Source: Companilactobacillus mishanensis (GTDB lineage: Bacteria > Bacillota > Bacilli > Lactobacillales > Lactobacillaceae). From it: 64,000 bases of DNA. Position 1 is the first letter of the stretch, and each line of letters starts with the position of its first letter. Below, piece after piece: positions 52,298 through 61,493 of this stretch. The notes under the pieces are model-generated. The model had not been told where the DNA came from, did no database searches, and saw only the letters and a program-made list of their open reading frames with translations. A program made the position numbers and the translations under genes. Location of the stretch: the NCBI RefSeq assembly GCF_003946505.1, contig NZ_RHON01000004.1, positions 124,001 through 188,000 on the forward strand, given 5' to 3'.

Positions 52298-53524
52298 ATG
52301 AAAAAAGAAGAAGAAGTAGTTAAGGAGATTCCGTCAGCCGGCCGCTCACCGAGAAGTATTGCGATGGGTGCGGCATTCTTAATGGCGATGGCTGCAGTTG
52401 GACCAGGTTTCTTAACACAAACTGCTACCTTTACTGGGCAAATGGGTGCCAATTTTGGATTTGCCATTTTGCTATGTATCATCGTCGACTTCGTGGTTCA
52501 AATGAACGTTTGGAGAATCATCGTTGTCAGCGGAAAACGTGCTCAGGTTATTGCTAATGAAATTTTGCCTGGACTAGGTTATGTACTGTCATTTCTAGTG
52601 GCCGCCGGTGGCTTACTATTCAACATCGGTAATATTGGTGGAGCCGGATTAGGGCTGAATGTGTTGTTCGGGATATCTCCCGAAAATGGTGCGATAATTG
52701 CCGCCTGCTTTGCTATAGCAGTTTTCGTAGCCAAGAATGCGATGACAGTCATGGATCGAACTGTTCAAGTTTTAGCCGTCGTTAAAATCACCATTTTGAT
52801 TTATATAATGTGTGTCATGGCCGTTCCTTATAAAGCTGCCGTTACACATACATTTATGCCGACAAATATCGACTTTTATTCAATCGTTACTATCGTTGGT
52901 GGTACTGTTGGTGGATATATTTCATTCTCAGGTGGCCACCGTCTGATTGAAGGTGGGCTCACTGGTAAAAAAGAATTGAAATACGTCAATGAAGGTGCAA
53001 TTACTGGTATTGGTGTCGCATCGCTGATCAGAATTTTGCTATTCCTTGCCGGTTTGGCCGTTGTTACAGTTGGATACAAACTGGATCCAGCTAATCCAGC
53101 AGCTTCGATTTTCAAATATGCTGCCGGTAACTTTGGTTATAAATTCTTTGGTATTTTGTTATTCGCTGCAGGGATGACATCGACTTTAGGATCGACATTC
53201 ACTTCGATTTCATTCTTGAATTACACGCACACGGCAAAATCAGAAATGAAGTTGGCAAGATATAATCGTGCGATAGTTGTAGCATTTATCGTGATTTCAG
53301 CCGCCATCTTCTACTTCATTGGAAATCCAGCAAAGGTTCTAGTCGTTGTTGGTGCCATCAATGGATTTATCCTGCCAATCTCACTTTCAATTCTGTTGAT
53401 TGCTGGATATAAGAAAAAAATAATCGGTGATTATCATCATCCATTATTCTTGGCTATCACTGGTTGGATAGTTGTCGCATTTATGTTATTTGCTAGTATT
53501 GAAACATTAATTAAGTTATTTTAA
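52298..53524 (+). CDS. NRAMP-like transporter (YcsG-type)
   Basis: 408 residues, about 11 hydrophobic helices, family relation to Bacillus YcsG of the ycsFG-kipI-kipA locus. MAAVGPGFLTQTATFTGQMG replaces the metal-binding DPGN of real Mn/Fe NRAMP proteins, so it likely carries something other than divalent metal; 5-oxoproline or a similar acid is the cluster-based guess. ATG 52298 is chosen, behind AGGGGAAA. It overlaps the convergent birA stop by 9 bp. Confidence 0.85.
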   Translation: MKKEEEVVKEIPSAGRSPRSIAMGAAFLMAMAAVGPGFLTQTATFTGQMGANFGFAILLCIIVDFVVQMNVWRIIVVSGKRAQVIANEILPGLGYVLSFLVAAGGLLFNIGNIGGAGLGLNVLFGISPENGAIIAACFAIAVFVAKNAMTVMDRTVQVLAVVKITILIYIMCVMAVPYKAAVTHTFMPTNIDFYSIVTIVGGTVGGYISFSGGHRLIEGGLTGKKELKYVNEGAITGIGVASLIRILLFLAGLAVVTVGYKLDPANPAASIFKYAAGNFGYKFFGILLFAAGMTSTLGSTFTSISFLNYTHTAKSEMKLARYNRAIVVAFIVISAAIFYFIGNPAKVLVVVGAINGFILPISLSILLIAGYKKKIIGDYHHPLFLAITGWIVVAFMLFASIETLIKLF

Positions 53525-54280
53525 ATATACTTTAGTTATTTCTCCACTGTTGAAGCAGTGGAGATTTTTTTTGTCATCTTTTATTACTAGAGACCCATCT
53601 GATTTTATCTTCTCTGCTGTACCAACGATGTGCTGATTACCATTGACCAGTTCAACACGCTTTCCGATAGTGCCACAAAATCGGATGTATTCGGCTAGAA
53701 AATTTTCAGCATGATTGATTTTGAAGAACTCATTTACAATATCAGCAATTATTTTGTTTCTATTTACTGTGACCGAGTCGGTGATGGAACTGGCAATGTC
53801 TTGAATCTCTAGTGGAAAATCGGTTGTGTTGAGATTGACTCCGATGCCAAGAATTACATAAGCGATGCCATTTTTGCCGTCATTAATAGATTCCGCAAGA
53901 ATTCCGGAAATTTTTTTATTATTTAACAAAATATCATTGATCCACTTAATTTTTAAATCAGCATTGGGAAAATTCAGCCGTAATGCTTTAACAGTGGAAA
54001 CGCAGGCTTTCAAGGTCGGCAAGTCGGTCTCAATCTTATTTATTGGTAGAAGTAGGCTCATGTAGATTCCAGTGTTAGAAGGTGAGTAGAAGTCACGTTT
54101 GAATCGGCCGTATCCCGCTGTTTGATGGTCGGCAACTATCAAGATGGCAGTATCTGGGCGTTTTTCAGCAAGCTTTTTTGCATAGTCATTAGTCGAATTT
54201 ATTTCGTCGAATGTCAGGATATTTAAGCCGGAATTCAGATACTTAGCTATTTCATTTTTGGCGAGAATTGTATTAGTCAT
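53516..54280 (-). CDS. birA: Biotin protein ligase, catalytic domain only
   Basis: 254 residues. FDEINSTNDYAKKLA, ADHQTAGYGRFKRDFYSP (biotin/ATP loop) and KWINDILLNNKKISGIL form the ligase domain; C-terminal SH3-like part ends KVYLK. The N-terminal winged helix of regulatory BirA is absent, so it is a non-repressor enzyme. Start ATG 54280 behind AAAGGAG. It probably biotinylates AccB of the neighbouring cluster. A terminator for that cluster is embedded in its 3' end. Confidence 0.92.
   Translation of the reverse strand: MTNTILAKNEIAKYLNSGLNILTFDEINSTNDYAKKLAEKRPDTAILIVADHQTAGYGRFKRDFYSPSNTGIYMSLLLPINKIETDLPTLKACVSTVKALRLNFPNADLKIKWINDILLNNKKISGILAESINDGKNGIAYVILGIGVNLNTTDFPLEIQDIASSITDSVTVNRNKIIADIVNEFFKINHAENFLAEYIRFCGTIGKRVELVNGNQHIVGTAEKIKSDGSLVIKDDKKNLHCFNSGEITKVYLK
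53542..53572 (+). terminator. Terminator of the 5-oxoprolinase cluster, inside birA
   Basis: CTCCACTG-TTGAAG-CAGTGGAG followed by A and T8, located 18 bp after the transporter stop and wholly within the last codons of the convergent birA. Confidence 0.88.
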
Positions 54281-54569
54281 GAGAACTCCTTTATCCAATT
54301 ATTCTATCATTTATAGTTTTGGACCATTTTTCGAAAATATTTTTATGTATTGTCAGAAGATTATCCCTAGATTTCAAGGAGTAAAATATTTACAAGCAAA
54401 TTTTTAAATGGGTACTGCTTTATTGATTATTATTCAGAATGCTTTTTATATGGCTGACCGTCACAATTGCCTACATCATGGGCTCTGTCTGACTTGAAAG
54501 CGGTATGAAATTTTTGAATAAATATCTTAATAATGGTAATATTATATGACTGAAATTTAAGAGGTTACT

Positions 54570-56879
54570 ATGACTAATAAATCAGAACTAGAACATTTAG
54601 ATGAAAAGAAAATTGAACAATCACATCTTGACGATGTAATTGAACTTGTAAAAACAACTGAAGACAGGCTTAAGAGCCATCTTGAAATTGCTGAACGTGA
54701 TTTGGAAGTCATCAATAACGCTTTCGATGATATTCATGTAGGGATGGACGGGGATGCTATTTCCTTCGATGCTGCCTTGTCGATCCATCAACAACAACAA
54801 ATGTTGGATGAACGTAATAATAGCTGGCAACAGAATCGTCAACGACTAGATATTTTGAAACGTTTGGAAAAGACTCCATACTTTGCTCGGCTTGATTTCC
54901 AAGAAAAAGGTGAGCCAAAACGAGAAACGATTTATATTGGTATGAGTTCACTAACTGACCAAAATGATCATTTCTTGATCTACGACTGGCGTGCTCCAAT
55001 TTCATCAATTTACTATGATGGAAATTTGGGAGAGGTCCACTATCAATCACCAGATGGCGACCAAGAAGTCGACTTATTCTTGAAACGCCAATTCTTGATC
55101 GAAAACGGTAAAATAACTTCTTTCTTTGATACTCAAGAGACAATTGGTGACCAAATGTTGCTTGAAGTTTTGGACGAAAAATCCTCAACTCATATGAAGG
55201 GTATCGTCAAAACTATCCAAAAAGAGCAAAACAAGATCATTCGAAATACTGACTCGAAATTGCTCTTCGTTCAAGGGGCTGCTGGATCTGGTAAGACTTC
55301 CGCAATCCTGCAACGTATCGCCTATTTACTATATCGTTATCGTGGAAACCTTACTTCTAGCCAAGTTGTAATGTTCTCACCAAATATGCTTTTCAACGAC
55401 TATATCAAGGACGTTCTGCCCGAAATGGGTGAACAAAATATGGTCCAAATGACGTTTATTCAATATGTAGCACGTCGTTTGCCTAACTTGAGTGTCGAAA
55501 CATTAGCTGAGAAATTCGAGCATGACGAAAATTCTAATCAAAAACAAGTTTCGAAATTTGTTGCTGACAATGAATTCTTCAAGATTTTGACGAATTATAG
55601 TGAGCTATTGAATCAGAGCGGGATAAGTTTCCGTGATTTGAAATTCCAAGGCAAGACCTTTATTTCTAAAGAAAAGATCAGTGAAATTTACTACAGCTTT
55701 GGTCAACAATACAATCTTGGCAATCGCTTGGATGCAACTGTTGAACGTTTGATCAAAATGCTACATCGTAAAATTGGTGCAGAAATGCGTTCGAAATGGG
55801 TCCAAGAACGTATCGAAAACTTGAGTCAAGAAGAACTACAAGCTCTTTACAACACGGCTGATCAAGAATTCAAGAGTGGTGACAATGAGCGTAAATTCTT
55901 AGCTAGAAAAATCGTAACTAAGACTATGCAAAAAGTTTACAATCAAATCAACCATTTGCGTTTTATCAACGTTTCAGCTAACTACTTACATTTCCTTCAA
56001 GCAGTTTCAAAAGTCGCTGATTTGTCGAAATATGACATTACAAACGAACAATGGGATAAGTATGTTAATGAATTTATTGAGGATATGAATAATAAGCGTA
56101 TTTCGATGAATAATATCACTCCATATTTATATCTATATGATTTAATTACTGGTAAACATGGTGAGTTGGATATGAAGTTTGTCTTTATTGACGAAATTCA
56201 AGATTACACACCATTCCAGCTAGCTTATTTGAAATTCAAGTTTCCAAGAGCACGCTATACGATGTTGGGTGACTTGAATCAGTCCATCTTCACGAAGAAG
56301 AATAGCCAAACACTGCTTTCTGAAGTGCAAAGTTTATTCAATGCGGATGAGACTAAGGTTGTTCAACTGACGCACTCGTATCGTTCGACGAAGCAGATCA
56401 CTAACTATACGAAGTCTATTTTGACTAATGGCCAAAAAATCGAGCCATTTAATCGTGATGGTGACTTACCAAACGTGATAATGTCTGACAGTATCAAGGG
56501 TTCAGTTGCACGTGTAGTTGATCAACTTCAAAAAAATGATGAACAGAATTTCACGACTGCTATCATCACCAAGACTTTGGAAGAAGCTGTCGCTCTGCAA
56601 AAGGACTTGCAACAACAAGAAGTTCCTGCAACATTGATCAAATCTGAAAATCAACGTTTAGCTGCTGGTACGATTGTGCTTCCTTCATACTTGGCTAAAG
56701 GTTTGGAATTCGATGCTGTTATCGTTTGGGATGCGTCGAAAGATAAATTTGATGAAGATGAACAACAGTTGATCTATACAATTACTTCAAGAGCGATGCA
56801 CAAGCTGACAATCACTGCTATTGGTGAGTTATCACAGCTGCTACAACGCATTCCTGAAAAATATTATACTGTGGAATAA
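54570..56879 (+). CDS. helD: HelD-like superfamily 1 helicase/ATPase (RNA polymerase recycling)
   Basis: 769 residues. N-terminal coiled-coil (about 1-110), Walker A GAAGSGKT with Lys242, DEIQDYTPFQLAYL (Walker B), TYRSTKQIT-type (SYRSTKQIT) and AKGLEFDAVIV motifs of UvrD/Rep-like ATPases. HelD releases stalled RNA polymerase in Bacillus. No nuclease domain. Length and N-terminal arm fit HelD, not AddA/UvrD. Confidence 0.9.
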   Translation: MTNKSELEHLDEKKIEQSHLDDVIELVKTTEDRLKSHLEIAERDLEVINNAFDDIHVGMDGDAISFDAALSIHQQQQMLDERNNSWQQNRQRLDILKRLEKTPYFARLDFQEKGEPKRETIYIGMSSLTDQNDHFLIYDWRAPISSIYYDGNLGEVHYQSPDGDQEVDLFLKRQFLIENGKITSFFDTQETIGDQMLLEVLDEKSSTHMKGIVKTIQKEQNKIIRNTDSKLLFVQGAAGSGKTSAILQRIAYLLYRYRGNLTSSQVVMFSPNMLFNDYIKDVLPEMGEQNMVQMTFIQYVARRLPNLSVETLAEKFEHDENSNQKQVSKFVADNEFFKILTNYSELLNQSGISFRDLKFQGKTFISKEKISEIYYSFGQQYNLGNRLDATVERLIKMLHRKIGAEMRSKWVQERIENLSQEELQALYNTADQEFKSGDNERKFLARKIVTKTMQKVYNQINHLRFINVSANYLHFLQAVSKVADLSKYDITNEQWDKYVNEFIEDMNNKRISMNNITPYLYLYDLITGKHGELDMKFVFIDEIQDYTPFQLAYLKFKFPRARYTMLGDLNQSIFTKKNSQTLLSEVQSLFNADETKVVQLTHSYRSTKQITNYTKSILTNGQKIEPFNRDGDLPNVIMSDSIKGSVARVVDQLQKNDEQNFTTAIITKTLEEAVALQKDLQQQEVPATLIKSENQRLAAGTIVLPSYLAKGLEFDAVIVWDASKDKFDEDEQQLIYTITSRAMHKLTITAIGELSQLLQRIPEKYYTVE

Positions 56880-56881
56880 GC

Positions 56882-56917
56882 AAAAGTCAGCTCTCAAAAT
56901 GAGGGCTGACTTTTTTA
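56882..56917 (+). terminator. Terminator of helD
   Basis: AAAAGTCAGC-CTC / GAG-GCTGACTTTT, overlapping the stop of the convergent membrane protein gene. Confidence 0.82.
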
Positions 56918-58360
56918 GTTTTCATTGTCGTGTCGGTCTAAATAGTTTCGCCAATAGGTGCCATCTTGTTGCAGTAGATCATCATTGTAGAAAACGTAAT
57001 CCCGATGTGGGACGTGAGTTTTGAGTGGTCCGGCTCCATCCAAGAAGTCAGACTGTTTGACTCGTTCAAGATTGGCAAAATAGTTTTGGTACATCTTAAC
57101 TTGATAATTTCCAGCGACTCCGATAATTAGCAGAATAATTATTGGAATGAAAAATTTAAAGTTATAAATTTCAAAGGTTGAGAGAACAAAGTTTCCAGCA
57201 ATCAAGTATAGAAATACATAAGGGATAAATTCTGGGCGACATGAGATTGGCGTCATAACGACTAGAACTGGAGCAAATGAAATTCCTGCTAATAGATAGT
57301 AAAGATACATCAGTTTATTGTTCTTAAATTGTACAAAAATCGAGAATCCCAAAAATAAAATAAATGATAAACTGGCAATCGTATCTAACTGATTGAAAGT
57401 ATCTAGGCCACCGCTGAATAGAAACTGCTTTTTTGGTTTAAAAAAGCTTAGGTATATTTTTGAAAATGCAAAGTAGATCATAAATAGTAGACTCATAATT
57501 ATTTCAATCCATTTGGCATAACTATTTAATTTTCTGCGGATAGATAATAGAATAATAGCGAGACAAATTGAGAAAATGACTAGTAAGTTAAAAGAAAGCA
57601 GCCAATAATGTGTGAATGACGAAAGCATTTTCCAAATATCGGTTAATGCGAAGCTAGTACGGCGATAGTTGGAGGTATTGCTGGTGAAGTATGATAGGTT
57701 GGTGAACATGATCAGGGCCGACAATACTGCACCTGTTAGATAGCTGATTTGGTAAGCTCGGGGATGTTTGTGTGAATTCAAAATAATGATTATGCCCACA
57801 GCGATTTGAAGAATGGTCGTTGTTTCAAGAAATAATCCGCCACTTAATCCGAGAATAAATGCGACTACTGCCAATACTTTTGAGTTGTGATCGGTGCCGA
57901 GCTTTTTACAGATGACGAGGTAGGTCAGAATTATTGCTATTGGCGGAACGTAAACGATAAAGGCATTGTTCCAGAGCAGAATATTTTGCTTGAAGCCTTT
58001 GGGCAAAGTAAATGCCATGGAAATTGCAATTATTAATGGTATGATAGATTTTTCTCGACGTAACAATTGCCAAATTGCCCAAATTGCTAGTGTCCAAAAG
58101 AACGCAAAAAGAAGCATAGCAATGGGTCTACTATGCATCATTAGCATTTCCAAACTGTTAGCTAAATACCGACCGTTGGAACTTCCGCCGTAGATTGAAT
58201 TAGCGGAGTAGAATGCATGATGTAACAAATACATTCCTTTATCGCCATACCAGAAGTAATCGTCGCCAACTGGTATTAAAAATAATCTAAAAATGGCAAA
58301 ATAAATAAATACACATAAAAATGTGAATGTTGTAAATATAGAAGATTTTGTAACTTTCAT
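56915..58360 (-). CDS. Multi-pass membrane protein, DUF6056/GT-C-like
   Basis: 481 residues with about 11 hydrophobic segments. The first loop has PVGDDYFWY, an acidic pair as in GT-C glycosyltransferases, followed by SSNGRYLANSLEML and an extracellular C-terminal domain (HRDYVFYNDDLLQQ). I match it loosely to DUF6056/wzy-like proteins; the sugar donor and acceptor are unknown. ATG 58360 is behind GGGGAAAG. Divergent from the dus gene across an inverted repeat. Confidence 0.7.
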   Translation of the reverse strand: MKVTKSSIFTTFTFLCVFIYFAIFRLFLIPVGDDYFWYGDKGMYLLHHAFYSANSIYGGSSNGRYLANSLEMLMMHSRPIAMLLFAFFWTLAIWAIWQLLRREKSIIPLIIAISMAFTLPKGFKQNILLWNNAFIVYVPPIAIILTYLVICKKLGTDHNSKVLAVVAFILGLSGGLFLETTTILQIAVGIIIILNSHKHPRAYQISYLTGAVLSALIMFTNLSYFTSNTSNYRRTSFALTDIWKMLSSFTHYWLLSFNLLVIFSICLAIILLSIRRKLNSYAKWIEIIMSLLFMIYFAFSKIYLSFFKPKKQFLFSGGLDTFNQLDTIASLSFILFLGFSIFVQFKNNKLMYLYYLLAGISFAPVLVVMTPISCRPEFIPYVFLYLIAGNFVLSTFEIYNFKFFIPIIILLIIGVAGNYQVKMYQNYFANLERVKQSDFLDGAGPLKTHVPHRDYVFYNDDLLQQDGTYWRNYLDRHDNEN

Positions 58361-58377
58361 AACTTTCCCCAAATATA

Positions 58378-58455
58378 AAATTGAATCAATTCAAATATGA
58401 CATATACATTTGCGGGTAATTATACAATATAAAAATAATAATATTGATTCAATTT
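58378..58455. repeat. 13-bp inverted repeat flanking a divergent promoter region
   Basis: AAATTGAATCAAT (58378-58390) and ATTGATTCAATTT (58443-58455), exact inverted copies 52 bp apart. The left one extends as TTGAATCAATTCAA. Possible operator pair. Confidence 0.6.
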
Positions 58456-58477
58456 AGGAAAATTAGGAGATGAAAAA

Positions 58478-59479
58478 GTGACCAATTCAGAATACTGGAA
58501 TAGTGTTATTGAGAAAGCCAAGTCAGAAGGACGTCCATTTTTCAGTTTGGCACCAATGGAGGCTGTAACTGGATCAGTTTTTCGAAGAGTAGTCGCCAAA
58601 GCCGCTGCGCCAGACTTGTTTTACACTGAATTCACGAATGCACTGAGCATAACGCATCCAATTGCCAAGAAAACTACCAAAGGCAGATTGTATATCGACC
58701 CAGCTGAAAATCCCAAACCTATCATTCAATTATGGGGAAACAATAAGGAGGATTTCGAAAAGGCAGTCGTTGAGGTCAAAAAAGATGGCTATGAAGCAAT
58801 CGATTTAAACATGGGATGTCCGGATATCGCCGTTATAAAGAACCATAGTGGAAGCGATTTGATACGCCATTTTGACACGGCACAAGAAGTAATCGACGGA
58901 GCTAGAAAGACAGATTTACCAGTGACCTTGAAAACCAGAATTGGATACAGTGAAGTTTCGGAATATAAAGAATGGATTCCATTCTTGTTGAAGCAACACG
59001 CACCAGTTTTGACTGTACACATGCGTACTCGAGAAGAAATGAGTAAAGTTCCAGCTCACTACGAGTTGATCGATGACATCGTCAAGATGCGTGATGAAAT
59101 TTCTCCAGAGACCTTGTTACAAATCAACGGGGATATAGCAGACTATCAAGCAGGAATTGAATTGGCAAAAGCCCATCCAGGAGTTGATGGAATAATGATT
59201 GGACGCGGAATTTTTACAAATCCATTTGCTTTTGAAAAAGTACCTCAAGAACATTCAAGTGAAGAGTTGCTAGGATTGTTGAGGTATCAACTCGATCTGT
59301 ATGATGAGTTCGTTGCTAAAGGAATCCCTGGTCATTTTGCACCATTGCAGAGATTCTTTAAAGTTTATGTCAGAGGGATGAAACATGCCGCTGAGATCCG
59401 TAATGATTTGATGTCAACAAAGACTACCGATGATGCTCGAGCAGTTATATCTAAGATTGAAGCTGGCGGGTATGAGTAA
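58478..59479 (+). CDS. dus: tRNA-dihydrouridine synthase
   Basis: 333 residues from GTG 58478 behind TTAGGAG. APMEAVTGSVFRRVV (FMN), DLNMGCPD, the catalytic position in the following loop reads IAVIKNHSG (Cys usual in many Dus proteins is not obvious), TLKTRIGY, VHMRTREEM, GIMIGRGIFTNPF. Reduces uridines in tRNA D-loops. The missing canonical Cys suggests a diverged paralogue. Confidence 0.85.
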   Translation: MTNSEYWNSVIEKAKSEGRPFFSLAPMEAVTGSVFRRVVAKAAAPDLFYTEFTNALSITHPIAKKTTKGRLYIDPAENPKPIIQLWGNNKEDFEKAVVEVKKDGYEAIDLNMGCPDIAVIKNHSGSDLIRHFDTAQEVIDGARKTDLPVTLKTRIGYSEVSEYKEWIPFLLKQHAPVLTVHMRTREEMSKVPAHYELIDDIVKMRDEISPETLLQINGDIADYQAGIELAKAHPGVDGIMIGRGIFTNPFAFEKVPQEHSSEELLGLLRYQLDLYDEFVAKGIPGHFAPLQRFFKVYVRGMKHAAEIRNDLMSTKTTDDARAVISKIEAGGYE

Positions 59480-59503
59480 GAGTTTTAAAATTATATAGTA
59501 ATG

Positions 59504-59543
59504 AAAATGGAAGCCGCAAATTATTGCTGCTTCCATTTTTTTT
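59504..59543 (+). terminator. Terminator of dus
   Basis: AAAATGGAAGC-GCAA / TTGC-GCTTCCATTTT with a T8 tail. Confidence 0.88.
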
Positions 59544-59644
59544 AGGAACTAACTAAGTATTAATTCAGCAGGATTTTGCAAGGGGACACACGAGAGCATA
59601 TAATTTATTTCAGATATTTGTAATGTTACTTGGGAGAGTTAATT

Positions 59645-60124
59645 ATGTTAACAATTGGTAATTGGATAGTAATCATAATTGTATTTACCATTGATATAGC
59701 AATAATATATTATATAAAAAAATTGAAAAATAAATTGTTCCCTCAAAGGAGCAAAAAAGTAAATTATTCAAGTATCAATAACCTTGATAGCAATCTTTGG
59801 GTCCCTCTGGATAAAGACGGCGATTATGACACAATTGATTTTGTAATATCAGAGATCAATTATAACGGGAGCAATAAAATTACATTTGATCTTAATGATG
59901 CACTAAATATCCAATCAGCTTTACTGGATTTGTTTGGAGAGGAATCATCAATTCATGTTGATTATCAATCGCCAGTTTTATTATATATTGGTGACCTTAC
60001 TGAAATTCATAGTGTCTTATTGGAGGTAATAGACGATGCAGTATGTGCAGATGTGGGATATTGTAGTTCAGCTGATGAGCTTGTCAAAATGATTGAACAA
60101 AAATTTGAATTGAAAGTATATTAG
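59645..60124 (+). CDS. Single-pass membrane protein, unknown, 159 aa
   Basis: ATG 59645 behind GGGAGAG. One N-terminal membrane helix (about residues 5-25, Ile/Val-rich), a basic stop-transfer (KKLKNKLFPQRSKK) and a soluble acidic domain with Asp/Ser/Ile pattern and GYCSS near the end. Inside-facing domain by the positive-inside rule. No family recognised. Monocistronic; repeat copy E follows in the opposite direction. Confidence 0.65.
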   Translation: MLTIGNWIVIIIVFTIDIAIIYYIKKLKNKLFPQRSKKVNYSSINNLDSNLWVPLDKDGDYDTIDFVISEINYNGSNKITFDLNDALNIQSALLDLFGEESSIHVDYQSPVLLYIGDLTEIHSVLLEVIDDAVCADVGYCSSADELVKMIEQKFELKVY

Positions 60125-60186
60125 ATCGAATAGTTTTTGAAAGTTTGATTTATAAATTTGATGTAAGACTAAAGGATTATTTATTA

Positions 60187-60354
60187 TCTAGTCCGTAGGC
60201 AAATTGGGCTGGGGCCGAGCCGTGGCATTGTCCTTAGCTTGCCAAAGGGCAAGGTTAGGACAAAACCGAGTTCCAAGACTTTCGAGAACTGCGAAAGGCT
60301 TGGAATCGAGTTCACAGCGACCACGCCCCAGCCCAACTTGCCGGAGGACGGCAT
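60187..60354 (-). repeat. Structured three-way-junction repeat, copy E
   Basis: On the minus strand starts TGCCGTCCTCCG and ends CTACGGACTAGA. P1 GGCAAGTTGGGCTGGGGC / GCCCCAGCCCAATTTGCC, quite unlike the AT-rich arms of the others; P2 GTGG/CCAC; P3 TTCCAAGCCTTTCG-CAGTTCT-CGAAAGTCTTGGAA, whose loop matches copies A and B; P4 around TTGTCCTAACCTTGCC / GGCAAGCTAAGGACAA. Confidence 0.85.
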
Positions 60355-60416
60355 CATTACAAATATTTATATAAAAAAATCAAAATATTCAATAATTTTA
60401 CGTGTTAATTTAATGC

Positions 60417-60422
60417 TATAAT
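60417..60422 (+). promoter_or_regulatory. -10 element TATAAT of the epimerase gene
   Basis: Perfect TATAAT 58 bp before the TTG start, just downstream of repeat E. Confidence 0.5.
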
Positions 60423-60480
60423 TTTGGAATCAAATTCCAATAATGTAAGAAGTATTTCGTTATTGCAGGGGGTTCTAAGA

Positions 60481-61458
60481 TTGAATATTTTGATCACAGG
60501 TGGGGCAGGATACATCGGTTCCAATATTTATTTGGCGTTGTTTAAAAATGGCTTCAATCCGATAATAGTCGATAATTTTTCAGAATCGGCAGAGTCTAGA
60601 ATCACAGAACTTGAAAAGCTTACCGAGCATGAAGTTTCTTATGCAAATTGCGATATTGCTGACATTGAAGACATGACAGACATTTTGAATGATTGGAAAA
60701 TCGATGCTGTAGTCCATGCTGCTGGTTTCAAAACAGTCAGTGAATCAGTCAATGAACCTTTGAAATACTATAAAAATAACGTTGCCGGTATCATCAATCT
60801 TTTGATTGCAATGAGACATGCCGATGTTAAAAAAATTGTGTTCAGTTCTTCAGCCAGTGTGTACGGAAATCCTAAGGAATTACCCGTCACTGAAGAAGCA
60901 CCCACAAATCCCGTTAGTCCCTATGGACGTTCAAAATTACAATGCGAAAATATAATTCGTGATACTGTTTCCGCAAATTCAGGATGGAGCGCTATTTCTT
61001 TGCGTTACTTCAATCCAATTGGAAAAGATAAATCCGGTCTGCTAGATGACTTTAGTAATGGAAATATTAATAACTTGTATGATGCGCTCAAAGAGGTCTT
61101 GAACGGAAATCTTGACCACTTGAATATTTTTGGAAAAGATTACGACACTATCGATGGCACCGCTGTGCGTGATTTTATACATATCACAGATCTTGCCAAT
61201 GGCCACGTGTCAGCCTTAAATGCTGTACTTAACTCTGAAAATCACTACGATACGTTCAATCTGGGATGTGGTAATGGAGTCAGTATTTTAGAATTGAAGA
61301 GTATGTTTGAAGAAAAGTTTCAAAAGAAAATCCCGTTTGAATTTCAACCAAACCGTCCTGGAGATATCGCAGTTAATTATGCTGATATATCAAAGGCTCA
61401 ACGCATATTGAAATGGTCACCAGAACTACAACTAGACGGATCCAAAATCCAAATTTAA
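60481..61458 (+). CDS. galE: UDP-glucose 4-epimerase (GalE-like)
   Basis: 325 residues from TTG 60481 behind CAGGGGG. ILITGGAGYIGSNI binds NAD, SSSASVYG and YGRSK give the catalytic Ser/Tyr/Lys, RYFNPIG and AVRDFIHI follow. Interconverts UDP-glucose and UDP-galactose. The C-terminus stops at about 325, slightly short of the usual 335-340. No other gal genes nearby. No terminator is evident before the mscS gene 35 bp later. Confidence 0.9.
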   Translation: MNILITGGAGYIGSNIYLALFKNGFNPIIVDNFSESAESRITELEKLTEHEVSYANCDIADIEDMTDILNDWKIDAVVHAAGFKTVSESVNEPLKYYKNNVAGIINLLIAMRHADVKKIVFSSSASVYGNPKELPVTEEAPTNPVSPYGRSKLQCENIIRDTVSANSGWSAISLRYFNPIGKDKSGLLDDFSNGNINNLYDALKEVLNGNLDHLNIFGKDYDTIDGTAVRDFIHITDLANGHVSALNAVLNSENHYDTFNLGCGNGVSILELKSMFEEKFQKKIPFEFQPNRPGDIAVNYADISKAQRILKWSPELQLDGSKIQI

Positions 61459-61462
61459 AATT

Positions 61463-61490
61463 TTGAAAAATTAGTGTTTTCCGATAAAAT
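61463..61490 (+). promoter_or_regulatory. Promoter of the MscS gene
   Basis: -35 TTGAAA (61463-61468), 16-bp spacer, -10 TAAAAT (61485-61490). The predicted start point (about 61496) coincides with the ATG at 61494. Confidence 0.5.
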
Positions 61491-61493
61491 AGT

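Noticed and set aside
60239..60421. 60-codon plus-strand frame
   Set aside because: It lies mostly within structured repeat E and is read antisense to it; no SD.
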